64,000 nt of DNA. It comes from Mangifera indica (lineage: Eukaryota > Streptophyta > Magnoliopsida > Sapindales > Anacardiaceae). How positions within the stretch are numbered: position 1 is the stretch's first letter; each line of letters begins with the position of its first letter. A model generated the notes under the pieces. The model did no database searches. It had not been told where the DNA came from and was given only the letters and a program-made list of their open reading frames with translations. A program made the translations under genes and the position numbers. The stretch covers positions 8,757,057-8,821,056 of the forward strand of contig NC_058143.1 in the NCBI RefSeq assembly GCF_011075055.1, read 5' to 3'. Below, piece after piece: positions 23,111 to 36,351 of the stretch.

Positions 23111-24377
23111 CATTCCCAATGAATTTTCGATCTGGTGATAAGTCACCCAAAACTTAGAATTGGTTTGTTTTCTTAGTATTCTATCTCTTCTTCCAATGCA
23201 TTTCAAATTTTTCTTATCAAAGGATGAGAAATTTATTTCAGGTTCTTTATCATCTTGGGAAGTGGTTATGAAAACCTTGTTTTCACTTTAAAAAACGTCA
23301 CTTGAATACCTTTTTTGGACGTCCCCTCCAATGCAATTGAGAATTAATGCTCTTATTATCCGAAATAGATTAAAGTTTAATCTCAATACTTCCACTAGGG
23401 TGAGATGAATGAAGCAAACAATTAAAGATCATTACTCCCACTATCCAAAATAAGCTGGACCTCATTTGTATTTGCTCCCACTAACTAGAACAAGTATAGG
23501 TCTTATATCTTAGGACTCAACCAATGGTCGTTAAGATATACTCATTCTCATTAATTTCTCATCTCATTCAAATGAAACCTTTTATCAATGTCATCCTTAT
23601 TAAGAAAAATATCCTCTATGAATGTAGTATCTCTAATATAAGTTCAATTAATCTTCCAACGAAATCCTCCTTAATGAACACATACCTTTTGGAGTGCTCA
23701 GCGTATCTGATAAAAATACATTCATTTCTTCTCAGTCCCAATTACTTTAACTTATGGGAAAAGTTATGGATTGATATTGCTAACCACTAAGGTTGCAATC
23801 AATTAACTTAGATTTTCTATCTGACCATAACTCATAGGGAGTGGAAGCAACTGGATTAGTAGGTAATCGATTAAGTTCTTAAGCAGCAATAAATATCATA
23901 TCATCACAAAGTGACTTGATGTTTTGCTTGTGTTTTCACTGACTTAACCATTTCCAATAAAGTTCAATTACTCTTCTTCGCTACACCGGTTGTTGCGAAG
24001 TTTTGGAATTACTATTTATCATACTATTTATTTCATTACTCAGTTCCTTGAACTGTTGGAACAAATGCTCAAGATCTCAATGAGTTCATAAAACTCTTAT
24101 CAATTTTGTCTAATTGATTCTCAATCTCAATTATATATAGTGTCTAAAGCAGTCTACTGCTTTTGACTTATGGGAGATCAAATAGATAAAACTAAATCGA
24201 GCATTGTTATCATCATTAGTAATGAAAAATGACATACATTCTCAAACTTTACATTCATAGGAAAATATATATACCTAAGTATATAGATTGCAAAGGAAGT
24301 CAAACTCATATAGTTTTGTCAAATGGTTTTTAGAAGTTTTTTCTAACTACGCAATTCTTACATATGGACAATTCTAT

Positions 24378-24910
24378 TTATGTGAAAGTTCCTAATAAAC
24401 TTTCATAAGCCAATTTATTCAATCCATCTTGGCTTACATGCCCTAATGTAACATGCCATTTATTTGCATTCATTTCCATACATATAGGAGAAGCAAATAA
24501 TGAAAAACTTAACATTATCAAAAATGTAAGGCGACAAACACCATATAACCATTCAACCAACAAACCAAATCTGTAGAAATCAATTTTATCACATTTCAAT
24601 AAAACACCTAGAGAAATTCAAAATTATATCCTAGTTTAAGAAGAACAAATACTTTGACCAAGATTTACTGAATATTTGGAGCATATTGGATTTCATGTAG
24701 GTATAGGATACGATCATCTGTAAAACTTATTTGCTTGTGTCTATTCCTCTTACTACAACCTTTGTGTTATTGCCTACATATATCCAATTCACTTTATTCA
24801 GAATTCGATAGAAATCTACTAAAGATCTTCTATCATAAACTACTTGGTTGGTGGCTTCAGAGTCCATAATCCATGTAGGATAATACTTAGTTAATATTAT
24901 AGTACCAGAA
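24378..24910 (-). pseudogene. Copia protease end and pre-integrase domain
   Basis: At about 24800-24880 the minus strand reads WIMDSEATNQVVYDRRSLVD, the copia protease 'WIIDSGATNHV' block with Gly changed to Glu in the catalytic triplet. At 24378-24500 it reads KWHVTLGHVSQDGLNKLAYE, the GAG-pre-integrase zinc-binding start ('LWHRRLGHIS...L'). Gag itself (roughly 25200-26100) is too broken to delimit. Confidence 0.75.
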
Positions 24911-26399
24911 AATCAAAGTTTCATCACTTGATTTTAAACAAGACTATCATTTTCATCTCTGTTCATTCACAGGCGATATAATTGTTGTTGCTTCTATTGC
25001 AACTACTCATCTTGTTTTCATCTCTTCTTCTAGTACTTTTGCCACTCTTCTCATTTCAATTCCTTGTTCTTATTCTTTGAGCATTAAACGATCTCATTCT
25101 TATATTAGGACTTGAGCCACTCCCTTTTGAAAATTGATTCTGCAACGTATGCATGCGCATTAAATTCAGCTACCTCATGGGTGCTTATCCTCCAATTTTA
25201 TGTGACTAGAATAATTAACAAAAAGTCCTTCTTTTCTCATTATGGGTCATATGTACCTTGATACACTCCCACTTTCGAGAAGAAATCGTTTTTCTAAATG
25301 AACCTCTTGTTTATGTATCAGGTTACGTGTAGCTGACTTTAGTTTCATAATTAGATTTGATATTCAATCAAATTCAAAAATCAACTGTCATCAGTTAGGG
25401 ACTGCAGTTCCTCCAAACTTTTCAACTAAAACCAGACTTATGACATATGCAGTTAAATTTTCATGGCACTTATATACCGGATTGATAATCATGAAACTAA
25501 TCAAGATATCACACGAAGTGGATCTTGCTTCTTACATACGTGATGTGCGTCCACATCACGTTTGTGTAAGACACTGATTAGGTTTCTATCTCTTAGTCAG
25601 CCACAACTAAATCTTAACCTGGTTCACAGCCTCTAAAGCCTTTTGCTCATCTAGGATATTGTGCATTTCAAATGCCACATGGTTTAATTCTCTCTATTCA
25701 GTATCATTCTCATTCAAATCAGCCATCATTTTCTAAGATGTTATGGTTAACTAGATCACAGAGATATCTATCAGACACAACGTTATCAATGCAATCAAAT
25801 ACACATCAATTGTCGCAATTACGTATTAAAATTTTAAAATATCTCATATAAGGCACAGAATCGAAAGTTCACTATGTTCCCAATCATCTCCCATGACACA
25901 AATATTTGACATTTTAAACTTTAATCTAATTACGCCAATATTAATTCTAGATGAGAATTTCATTAAATTCTATTAATCTCAAAATTCCCACACTTAACAA
26001 ATATACATGATACAACGAATGTATCATCTATTTTGACTAGGACCATTTCATCAACCCCTATCGATCTTTGAGTCACTTTATCCATGATAAAATCTCTATT
26101 ACTTTTGCGTTAGGTCAAATACCTCGTATTGTGTTAGTTTTGGGAATAACGATAAAATAATGAATATTCTATCGTACATTACTAAGCGTCGCTCTATAGC
26201 AAGCTGTAATGAATCCACTCAGTGCCAAAAAGGTTTCAAATTTATGTCCCGAATAAGATCATTGATTACGGGGATCAAATTCACGCATGAATATTTTCTC
26301 TTTCTCAATTAAGAGAATTCAATAAGATATTGATAGTTTTTACATTCAACGTGACGGTCCCTAATCAATAAACTTGCATGAAGGAGAAACATGTATCCC

Positions 26400-27404
26400 A
26401 AAACACTAATATGTGTTTTTGGGAGTTGGATTTAGATATTACATGTCATTATACACCGTAAGACCCACGGAACACATCTCATTTATCAATCCAAGTACTA
26501 CACAACTTCCAAAGGACTAGAAAACAAGTTTCACATGCCAATACACGCTGAAAGTGGGTGTTTATGGGCGGAAATAAGCTCATAAGCTCCTTCACGCACT
26601 AAGTAAACACCGCACACGCCTCCACACGCCGTATATATGCTTACACGCGCTGTCACGTGCCTTCACGCACCGTATATATGTCTACACGTGCCCTCACGTG
26701 CCATGGATGATTCAGACGTGCTATCACATGCCTCCACATGCCGAAAATGGGTCACCACGCACAGTCAAATGTTGACCTTTGACTGGTCAACTATTTGACC
26801 GTTGATCAGTCAACTATTTGACTGTTGACTGATCAATAGTTGACTGGGGTATCCATGGGTTTGGATTCGGGTTGTGAGACCCGGTTGACTAAACGGTTTA
26901 ACCCGTGACCGATTCGGGTCTTGACCAACCCGTTGACCTCTGATTCGGGTAATCGGGTTATACCAATCCGATTTTGACCCGAAATCATGCGATGAACCCT
27001 AATCTTGCTGTTCGTCTAATTGGCCATTTTTCGACGATTTTCTGGCAACAAGACCATAGGGCTTTTGTAGCCTAGTCAACTCAGAGTCCAATCGTTCCAA
27101 GTTCCGGCGTCGATGGCATCGAAATCCATCGAAACGGCGAGCAAGAAAAAACACGCCTTGGGTCTCAGATTTGGGTCTATTTTGATCGATTCCGACGTTA
27201 ATTCGAGTCATTTTTCAATTTAAAAACATGTAATATCATTCCTAGCATTCATCCAACATGTTTCCCAACACCAATTTCATACAATTTCAGTCGAATTAAA
27301 TTCGTCCCCAAAAGCGAAATTTTAAACATACTTCCATATATAGATTCTAATTGGCATAATATACGCAATATCATTCACAGAAAATATAACAAATATGTAT
27401 CCTA
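26400..27404 (-). promoter_or_regulatory. Leader of the minus-strand copia with dense W-box and G-box words
   Basis: This GC-richer stretch lies between the primer-binding site and gag. Bases of about 26590-26760 contain a loose tandem of CACG/CGTG words, including three palindromic CACGTG (G-box) sites near 26656, 26685 and 26694. Bases 26763-26940 contain about a dozen TTGACC/TTGACT (W-box type) words on both strands. The frame at 26999-27211 has no recognised domain. Regulatory function is inference. Confidence 0.4.
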
Positions 27405-27418
27405 GGCTCTGATACCAA

Positions 27419-27794
27419 TGTTAGAAACAATTAAACATGCTAGGATCCGAATTCTGTGAAATCTGTAAATAGAATTTGCATACCTGTTTATGTGTTCAAT
27501 GAAGCGTCTTCGAATTCTACACGAGGTGTTGACGTTAGTCTGTTTCCACGACGCCATTTGCCCACATACTGATTTCCATTTGGGAGACCAATTTACTGTG
27601 CATTGGTTTTGGCAGGAGAGAAGAGTTTTCTGTAAAATTGACATTCTCTCATCACTCTTCTTTGGGAGGCAGTTAGGAGTTTATATAAAAGTCCAACTGC
27701 CAATAATAATCGCCAATAACTACTAACAACTGCCCTTTGACAGTTAATTAAATCGGGTCGGGTCAACCCGTCATGGGTGGACCCGGATCCAATA
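27419..27794 (-). repeat. 5' LTR of the minus-strand copia
   Basis: It is 376 bp, with its inner end two bases from the perfect tRNA-Met primer-binding site. See the whole-element entry for the comparison with the partner. Confidence 0.9.
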
Positions 27795-27799
27795 CAAAT

Positions 27800-28116
27800 A
27801 TTGACTCAAAGCACGCATGAGCAAATTGTAATTAATGTATAATGAGTCTCCATTTTGCTAAATCAAATTATAATTAATGTTAGCTTGCATCATGAAAATT
27901 TCTAATATTTATCTACTCTAATAACATCAATTTTTTTTAATTTTATTTTTAAGAAAAGAAAAAGAATTTTCTTTTTTTTTTTATACTCCTTAATAACTAA
28001 CATTATAACTTTAAAGTGATTACTATTTATAAAAAACAAAATAGTGTAAAGGTAGCATTTCAATCATCAATCAAGTTAACATGATTACCAATAATAAACC
28101 AAAACATTCTTATTGT
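27800..28116. other. Short AT-rich spacer
   Basis: No gene is seen. The sequence ATTGACTCAAAGC... continues the pre-insertion target of the copia on the left, since CAAAT is shared by both flanks. It runs into the decayed start of the next LTR. Confidence 0.4.
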
Positions 28117-29674
28117 TTTTCTATGGTGATACGAGTTCATTAATAAGGGTCATATTTGTAATTTCCTATAGCTTTCTTTGTCTGTTATAGCATATTATTT
28201 TTTATTTAAACAAATGTCCTAATAATAGTTGAACCGTGATGAGGAGATTAGTGCATGACACCTGATCGTGAAAACTTTATATGCATATTAGGTGGTTGCT
28301 CTTAATACATATGGAACTTTGATATTACTTTGACTAAGGGCACGAGTAATAGTGATATAACTGTCATAGTGTTTAATAGTCTCATTGAAAGATGATCACA
28401 ATTTTTACATGTCAAAGTTGTTTGTTAATAACTTGTTTAGTGTATATGAAAATATTTTTTTAGTGAGTGGAGGTACATACAATCCTTAGACTTGAGATCA
28501 TCGGACCATCTTGTACAAAGATTGATATGGTTTGACATTAGCCCAATGCAATCTAGTCAAAGGATTGTTAGAAAGGTAATGATTAACTATATCGAGATTT
28601 GTTTGAAGATTATAATAGATCAATAAAAGATTCATTACTTTAAAGCATGAGAGTCGATATCTCAGTTAAGATCTATTGACGGATGTCAATGACTAATTAA
28701 ATCCAAGGCCACAGTGAAATTGAGTTGGTGTTTGATTTAGTATTATCTAGTTGTTAGCAGAAGTCAATTTATGTTATCCAAAGAGTCTTAAAGGAGACAC
28801 TTAATTTGTAACTCAGTCTTGAATAGATATCATATGATAAAAGGGTCAAATTGTACGAGTAACCGTATTACTAATAGGTTAAAAGAAATCACATACTGAC
28901 CTCTACTAATCGGGTGGCTATAATGCCTTGTTAGAGGCCAATCTTATTCTATTCTCAAATGGATGTCAAGTCAAGAGCTTGAAATGAATTCGGTCATTAT
29001 GACTTAGTGGAAAGTCTATGGATCACACACAAAAGGAATTGATGAACTTTAAAGGCAAAAGGATTTTCCGAGTTAGATTTGGTCTGGATTTCAGGTAGAG
29101 GATCTAGAAACTTAAAAGGTCTATGGACCTAGAATATATTTTAATGTATTTCGAGACTTTAGTATAATAATCCTGAGTTGTTAGAGTATATGCAAGAATT
29201 GGCATGATTGAGTTGGATTGACTTAAATCCATATCACCTAATTTGAAATTCAAACTAGGATTACGATAAGATTTTATCATGTTATCATGAATATTGCAAT
29301 TTTCCAATTTTGGGTTGAATGCCAAAAATGGTGGAGAGTTAATAAGGGATATACATGCATTAAAAGCATTGAGTAAATATACAGCTCTTGAGATTTGTAT
29401 ATTCATGCGCACCCTTATGTTTTGGGTGTGCATGCTTGCGCCACCAAGACATGTTCAAGTTCTAGGCAAGATGTGTGTTTGTCTATATATATACACGTGG
29501 CTTCCAACTTTGAAAACACTTTTTATATTTTAACTAAAACCCCGTAGCTACAAAGAAAGAGTATTTCGTTTTCTCTTATCACAAAATTGTCCTCAGGTTT
29601 TACCAAGCCCCGAGCTCGATACTATAGCTTGTTAAAATTTGGAGATTTTTTCATGAATTGTTTCATGATAACTC
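28117..29674 (+). repeat. 5' LTR of the old copia, first part
   Basis: It aligns with 43804-45180 over about 1.3 kb up to the word ACAGCTCTTG near 29390, where the right copy ends. The remainder (29391-29674) contains a TATA-like TCTATATATATACACG (about 29479), a plausible LTR promoter. It is interrupted at 29674 by the inserted copia. The frames at 29104-29533 are not genes; the same pattern appears in the right LTR (44857-45150). Confidence 0.75.
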
Positions 29675-31299
29675 TGTTAGAATATGCTTTAAAAACCAAT
29701 CACTTTAATTGGTTTTAAGGGTTGTATATCTTGCATATACATTATTAATAAAAGAAGAGTTCTGTCATACTTCACATGTTTTCTACATCACTTTTATATC
29801 TATGTTGTAGTTGTATATTACATCCATATTAGTTACATGCATACGACATGTGAATGGTCCCGATGAGTTTTAATAAACATCATCAAGTCTTGCCTACATA
29901 GACATTTTGTTTGGGCAATAGTATTGCATAGTAGGTGTGTATTATATCACCATAGTATATCAATGGATCATATTAGACATGGTGGATATACACATGGGTA
30001 AATAATGGAACCATTTGATGGTTAGAGAACTGATCAAAGGTTATTATATTATATTGTTTATTAAACGTGACTGCTAAACGATAATCACATAGGCATTCAT
30101 ATGTAGTCAACGATATATCGTAAATCATACTAGTGTATAGATCCTTTGACTTGAGATATCACAATTGTGCTTCATTCCAAAACGTATGGTTCATACGGTG
30201 TATACCACGAGGCTAATCATGTCTCGTTCAGAAGTTGCTTTGATCATATGTTGTTTGAGCAAGAGGACAAGTGATGATCATACAGGGATTCGTTAGCTCG
30301 ACTACTCCCGAGTTCTCATACGAATATTGAGAAAAATGAAAATCTAAGACACTGGCCAGTGTAAATAAAAGACCACATGAAGAGAGTTTCAATATGGCAC
30401 GTTATGATATATGACTTGATATTCGAAAAGATTAAATATTGGATTTTGATATTTCATGAATCCAAGTTCAATCGGGATGTAATGACGGAAAGATTAGACT
30501 ACATGGTAAGTGTGAGTAAACAAGGTTCATTTGACATTATGTGAAGCTTGTACTTCATTGTGATGTAGGGGTCATGGGACATTGCTAGATGACATCACAT
30601 GATCAGTGGGAGCTTCGTTTTGTAGCAAAAAACAAAGTATATTGGTTAACGACAGTTTTGAGTTAAACAATTATATAATAAAATATATCGTCCGATATGG
30701 GGCCTACGGCTACGTCATTATGAACCTTAAGGTCAAACCCATATTTCAAGGAAGAAAATAATATTATGAAGCTGAAAATATTTATCCATGGTTGACTAGC
30801 ACTTTTCGAGGATAAAAATTGTGTTTTTCGAATAAGACTCGGAAAAGGGGCAAAATTGTCATTTTACACCTTTTAAATTGTTTAGAAAGTTAGAATGAAT
30901 AATTTTGGACACAAATTATTCAACATGTGTCAAATTCTAATTTCTCTTAATTATCAATCAATGAGAATTAAACACATGCTTTAACTTAATAAATATCAAA
31001 TTTTAGTTTAATAAAAAAGTGAAAAATTTAGAAAAATATTACATTTTCTTTTCTTATTCTTCTTTTGCCAGGAAAAGCACCATTTTTCTTCTATTTTTCT
31101 TCCTTGAAGGGTGCAAGTCAAGAGATCACTTATTTTAATGATTCAAGTTTCCAAATTTCAAATCAACTTACAAGGTACAAGGTAATTTATATATTTCTAT
31201 GTTTTATTTCTTGAAATAACATGTCAATTTTATATTACAATTATTACATATGATGTGAACATGATCTAAAAATTCTAATTTTCTTGCCAAAATCCTTCA
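29675..31299 (+). repeat. 5' LTR of the nested copia
   Basis: It is 1625 bp and pairs with 37780-39385. It contains no gene. The downstream end is fixed by the primer-binding site two bases after the terminal CA. Confidence 0.93.
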
Positions 31300-31313
31300 A
31301 ATGGTATCAAAGC

Positions 31314-33739
31314 TAGAGTTTGATCCTTGAATGACAAGAACATGTCATAATTTTAGGTGTTCGGAAATGTTAGTGATCAAAACCTAAGATATAAGTTTTG
31401 TTATGTGTGATTAGTTCAAATCAAGTGTACATATGTTATTAAGAATGTCTTCATAGCATTTGAGAAGTTTTAAATTGTTGAAATTGTGTTAGATAACTTT
31501 TAACATAATTAAAAAAAAATTTAAAAAAAAACCCATAATTTTAGAAATTTGGGTGTTTTTGAAATTAATGGTTTAATCATGATTTATACATAATTGTCAT
31601 GATATACACATGAGTTTTAATCTTGACTTTACATGGGAATGTGTTTTTTAATAAACTTAGTTTGTGTGACTTGGCGAAAGGCATGAACAAGTTGATATGA
31701 TTTCCATGTGTTTAGTTGATGGAAATAACATTCAATATTGATTGAATTGTTACTAGTTCATTAAACTAGTGTTTGACTTTGTTTGATTGAGAATTGAATT
31801 CTTAATAGCTTGGATTGGATAAATTACTTTATGAGTAACCATATTCATGCTTGAATAATTATTGCATGGTGAGATGGATTATGTTTGAGTGATGAATAAT
31901 TCATATATGTCATGATTTGGTGAAATGCATGACACTTGTGAATTTGGCTCACATTAGGCATGTGTTATGTATTTATTTTACAACTTGTCATTCTAAAATC
32001 TATTCATGTTTAAGTATGAATTGAACCATGTTTAATGAGATTTTGGTGAACTTGGTATCTGTTTTGGAAACATCAAGAGTTAGGGTTTCATGGTTGGTTT
32101 CAAGAAAAATGCAATATAAAATTTTGGTTATATTACTTTGTTTACTTGTTATGGATGTGTTTATGTTTTAGCAAACTTGAATAAAAAGTATGAAGTATGG
32201 TAAATTATTTGTTAAGTTTACCAAATTACAAATTTAATTTCTATGTTTGAATGTTTGACTATGGTGTTACAAATATTAATATGATGCCTAAAATGTCATG
32301 TTATTATAGGTATATGTGATAGTATTAATGTGTGACATATGTATGCTATATATGAGACATTGTGACATGGTAAACATCATGCATCTAAATGCTGAATATT
32401 ATGTATGCTAGATTGAAATGGACTTAACATATTGAATATGTTTGTTGTCTTAGATACATAAATAAAAACTCAAGTTTGCTTGTCTAGGATTAAGTTATAA
32501 GATATTGGATGTCTTATATGCAAGATCAACTTAATGTACATTTTAGATATGTGATATGCTAAGTTGTATAAAAATATAATTTCTTGTGATTATTGAATAA
32601 TATAGTTGATATGTGTTCAATAACATACCTAAGTTTTATGTTTAATGTTATCATGTAATTTATTTATGACATATAACACATAGTTTTGTGTTTTAGAGAA
32701 CTAAAACTTTTAGGCATGAAATATTCTTACAATACCATTTAGGATATTAGAAAAGTTTTCAATGGCATAAATTGTAAGAATATGATTTAGTAACTTGTCT
32801 TGGGTAACAAATACGTATCCAAAGATACATACTAGACTACCCAAGATATAAAATAAACCTAATTAATAATAATAAAATCTTCCCCAAATTTTCAATATCA
32901 AATTCGAGTCTTCCATTATGAGTTGATTAGGGTTATGTCATAAGGCTAGAAATCCTAAATTTCTATTATGTGACGGATACTATATCATATGGCGTAAAAT
33001 TAGTCAATTGGTGTCTAGAGTACTATTTTTGTCATTCTCTAGATTCTATTATGTGCGAGAGTGATGGGGTATTATATCTGGAAAGCACGATGGGCTGAAT
33101 TTGACTAGTTTAGAATGCTTAGATCTATTATGTGTGGTGCTCAAAACTAAAAGCTCACATGAATCATAGTTTACATTTAGAATGTAAAAAGAAATTGATT
33201 CCTACTTATTGAACTTAATAGACTTAGATCTATTATGTGCAGTTTGTCAAGTTTGATAAGAACTTGATTCCCCACTAGAAAGTGATCCAATGAACTTGCC
33301 GAATCTTTAGCCGAGGAAGTATAAGATTTGAATAAAATAGTGTGAGCTAGGGCTGGATTCGAGCCGAGCCAAGCTCGAGCTTGGCTCGGTTCATATATAG
33401 TTGGCTCGAGTTCGGGCTCGAGCTCAATCGAGCTCAGCTAAGGCTGGCTCGTTTTGTGCTTGAATTCAGCTCAGCTCATTTTTCATTATCAAAACAACAT
33501 CGTTTTAATATATATTGGTCAAAACGACGTCATTTTGTATCAAAAATTTTAATTTGAAAATTTGACAAGCAGCTCGAGCTCGGCTAAGGTCAGCTCATTT
33601 AAGGCTCCACCGAGCTGAGTTCGAGCTAGCTCGGTTTGAATCTAGCCGTAGTGAGAGCTAATAAGATTAGGTTTATTGGTAATTTCGAATGAATTTGTTA
33701 TTTCTTGTAGCATTCTTTCTTGTGATTTAGAATCTCAAA
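31314..33739 (+). mobile_element. Long untranslated leader of the nested copia
   Basis: About 2.4 kb of AT-rich sequence lies between the primer-binding site and gag, with no coding signal. A repeated phrase 'TCTATTATGTGCG/AGT' recurs around 32960-33250 (for example CTATTATGTG at about 32964, 33048, 33126 and 33230). The hAT-type insertion occupies 33348-33650. Confidence 0.6.
33348..33650. mobile_element. hAT-type miniature element, 8-bp TSD
   Basis: This 303-bp element has terminal inverted repeats TAGGGCTGGATTC and, on the other strand, TACGGCTAGATTC. The 8-bp flanks are GTGTGAGC (33340-33347) and GTGAGAGC (33651-33658), with one mismatch. Both subterminal regions are packed with GAGCTCGAGCT/GGCTCG words pointing inwards. 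There is no reading frame, so it is non-autonomous. It lies 89 bp before the gag start codon of the host copia. Confidence 0.85.
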
Positions 33740-34470
33740 ATGTCAATGGCAAACAATATACTCTTGAAATTGATGGACTTGCATGTACTTATTGGTTCCA
33801 ATTTTAAGGATTGGCTGAGAAATCTTACCATTGTTCTCAATCTTGAAAAGTCAACTTATGTCTTGGGGACACCTTTACTAGCAGCAGTGGACCCTAATTC
33901 CCTTGAGGAAAAGCAAAGGGCTTATGCTGAATGGGTAGATGCTGACTTACGAGTTTGCAATTATATGTTGGCATCAATGAACTCTAAACTTCAAACTCGA
34001 TTTGAGAACGTGAAGAGTGCGTATGAAATTATCACTACTTTAAGACAATTATATAGTGAAAATGCTCTAGTGAAGGAATATAATTTGATGACTTCACTAT
34101 TCAGCATGCAGCTTAAGGAGGGTATTTCCCCAGATGATCATGTTATTAAAATGATTAACAAGACTAGGGAGTTACAAATTATGGGCACAAATTTGCCACA
34201 TAATGTTCGGGTGAATTTCATTCTCCATTCACTCCTTTCAACTTTTAAGTCGTTTATTACAAATTATAATCTCAATAAGATTGAGCGCACTCTCCCTGAG
34301 CTTCTCAATGATATTCAAGAGTTTTACAATAATGAGAAAAAAGGGAAAACACCAACTGAGTTGTTAGCTACCTTTGCCACGAGAGGCAAAAAGAGACAAG
34401 CTCAAAAGCTTTGGAGGAAAGGTTCACAGATGGGATCTAGTGGACCAAAAGTACAAAGAAAAGTTTTAAG
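33740..34470 (+). pseudogene. Copia Gag, long open segment then frameshift
   Basis: The frame opens with MSMANNILLKLMDLHVLIGS and contains FKDWLRNLTIVLNLEKSTYV, a block around YNLMTSLFSMQLKEG and LPHNVRVNFILHSL. This is the full UBN2-type copia Gag order. It stays open to 34645. The natural frame is lost near 34460, because the nucleocapsid knuckle (CFYYNQEGHWKRN, at about 34590) is read in another frame and its second and last cysteines are Tyr. Role by family: virus-like particle shell. Confidence 0.9.
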
Positions 34471-34589
34471 AAAATCACCACCAGGCTTTCTAGGATTAAG
34501 GGTTCTAACATCAGGCTATCACGTTCTTAACCTCTATGACCATCTGTTCCTTAGAAAGAAAAGAAACAGGAGAAGAGCAATTGTTTTTA

Positions 34590-35599
34590 TTACAATCAAG
34601 AAGGGCATTGGAAGAGGAACTACCCTTTATACCTTAATGATTTGAGAAAACGCAAAACAGGTACATATCAGTGTTATGTAATTGAATTTGAATTAAATGT
34701 TAATTCAAATATTGATTTCTAGATATTAGATTCTGTTGCAACTTCACATGTTTGTGCTTGTTTACAGTATCTACAGAATAGTTCTACCTTGAGACGTGAT
34801 TAGATTATACTGAGACTGGCTGATGGGACACGAGTTTCCGTAGAGGCTATAGGTGTATGTAATGTATAGTTACTTACTAGGCATGTAATAACTTTATATA
34901 AAACTTTGTATTTTGCTAATGTCACCAGAAATATAATCTTTATTCCAGTTTTGTATAAAAATGGTTATCAGTTTACATTTACTGGAAATGAATGTCTAAT
35001 TTATTTTGGGAATAGATTAGTAGGAAATGCTATCAATACAAATGCTATCAATACAAATGGTTTGTATGTGGTAGAACTTGATTTACATAGTACCATGTAT
35101 TCCAAATCATCTAAAAGAACTAGAGAACATATAAATCCAATAGTTCTATAGCATCACAGATTTGGTCATATTGGAGAGGATCGGATTCGACAATTAGGAG
35201 AAAGTGAACTTTTAGGTTCATTGGGTTCAGAACTCTATCCTACTTATGAATCTTGTCTTCGAGGAAAAATGATTAAGCTTTCATTTAAGAATAAAGGGGA
35301 GCGAGCCAAAAATATATTAGAGTTGATACACACTGATGTGTGTGGCCCGAGGAGGTTTTTCATACTTCATTATCTTTATCAATGATTATTCTCGATACAA
35401 GTATTTGTATTTGATGAAATACAAATCTGAAGCTTTTGAAAAGTTCAGAGAGTTTCAAACGGAAGCAAAAAACCAGATTAGAAAGAATATTAAAACTTTA
35501 CGTTTAGATCGTAAAGGTGAATACTTAAGTACAGAATTCCAGGAGTTTCTAAGAGACAAAAGAATACTATTTCAGTTGACTCCGCCATTCACACCATAG
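34590..35599 (+). pseudogene. Copia nucleocapsid knuckle, protease and integrase start
   Basis: After the broken knuckle come LDSVATSHVCACLQYLQNS (about 34730), a copia protease motif with DSGA changed to DSVA, then LADGTRVSVEAIGV. A pre-integrase HHCC region follows, HHRFGHIGEDRIRQLG...CLRGKM (about 35150-35280). The integrase core begins at 35336 with TLRLDRKGEYLSTEFQEFL and FQLTPPFTP. A stop follows directly after the last proline, where intact elements read 'QQNGVSE'. Confidence 0.85.
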
Positions 35600-36351
35600 C
35601 ATAATAGTGTGTCTGAACGAAAAAATCGTATTTTGTTATATATGGTACGATCTATGATGAGTTTTCTGATTTGCCAGTTTATTTATAGGGATATGCTCTT
35701 CAGACAGCACTATATGTGTTGAATAAAGCACCATCAAAGTCCATTCGAAAGACATCATATGAATTATGGTATGGCAGACTTCCAAGTGTAAATTACCTAA
35801 AAATCTGGGGATGTCCAACATTTGTCAAAGTGGTTAGAAGTGATAAACTAGAGTCCCGAGCAAAAAAAGGTCGATTCATCGGGTATCCAAAAGAAAATTT
35901 AGGATATTATTTCTATTTTTACTCTAATCAAAGAATTATGGTTAGTAGAAATGCATCTTTTCTTGAGGATGAGTTCTTAGAGGAAGATGGTGCAAGAAAG
36001 AAAAATGTGCTTGAAGAAAAGTCTGGAGAGCGCATAACTGAGCCTATTCAGGTAAATCCCCCATGTATACAATCACCTATACCAATTACAATGACTCAAA
36101 TAAGAAAGTTTGTTAGAGTGTCTCGACCTCCCGAGAGATATGGATTTCTGACAGAAGGAGATTTTGAATCGCTTTTAATGGGAGAAACTGAGCATCTAGA
36201 AGATCCAAAAACTTACCAAGAGACAATATTAGACATTGACTCTGGTAGATGGCTAGAGGTAATGAATTCAAAAATTGAATATATGAATGCCAATCAAGTA
36301 TGGACACTCGTTGATTCACTTGATAGAATAGTTTCGATCGGATGTAAATAG
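35600..36351 (+). pseudogene. Copia integrase C-terminus and RT entry
   Basis: The reading HNSVSERKNRILLYMVRSMM is followed by a frameshift. The open frame at 35716-36351 has SIRKTSYELWYGRLPSVNYL, KIWGCPTFVK, RFIGYPKENLGYYFYF and KTYQETILDIDSGRWLEVMN. These are the integrase tail and the 'EA..S..S.KW..AM' start of the copia RT. The minus-strand frames over this stretch are shadows. Confidence 0.88.

Larger units (their letters stand above)
20247..27794 (-). mobile_element. Full-length Ty1/copia element, TSD CAAAT
   Basis: Two 376-bp direct repeats (20247-20622 and 27419-27794) bracket a minus-strand copia interior. CAAAT flanks both outer ends (20242-20246 and 27795-27799). On the minus strand the right repeat is the 5' LTR, followed by a primer-binding site reading TGGTATCAGAGCC (27405-27417), a perfect consensus. 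Before the 3' LTR lies a polypurine tract GAGTGGGAGA (about 20623-20632). Pol order is protease, pre-integrase, integrase, RT, RNase H, i.e. copia. All domains are broken by many stops. The two LTRs differ at about 25 positions by my count, essentially all transitions. Confidence 0.92.

Noticed and set aside
29104..29533. 109- and 79-residue frames, with a similar frame at 44857-45150
   Set aside because: They are shared LTR sequence, not a conserved gene; codon pattern and context do not support coding.
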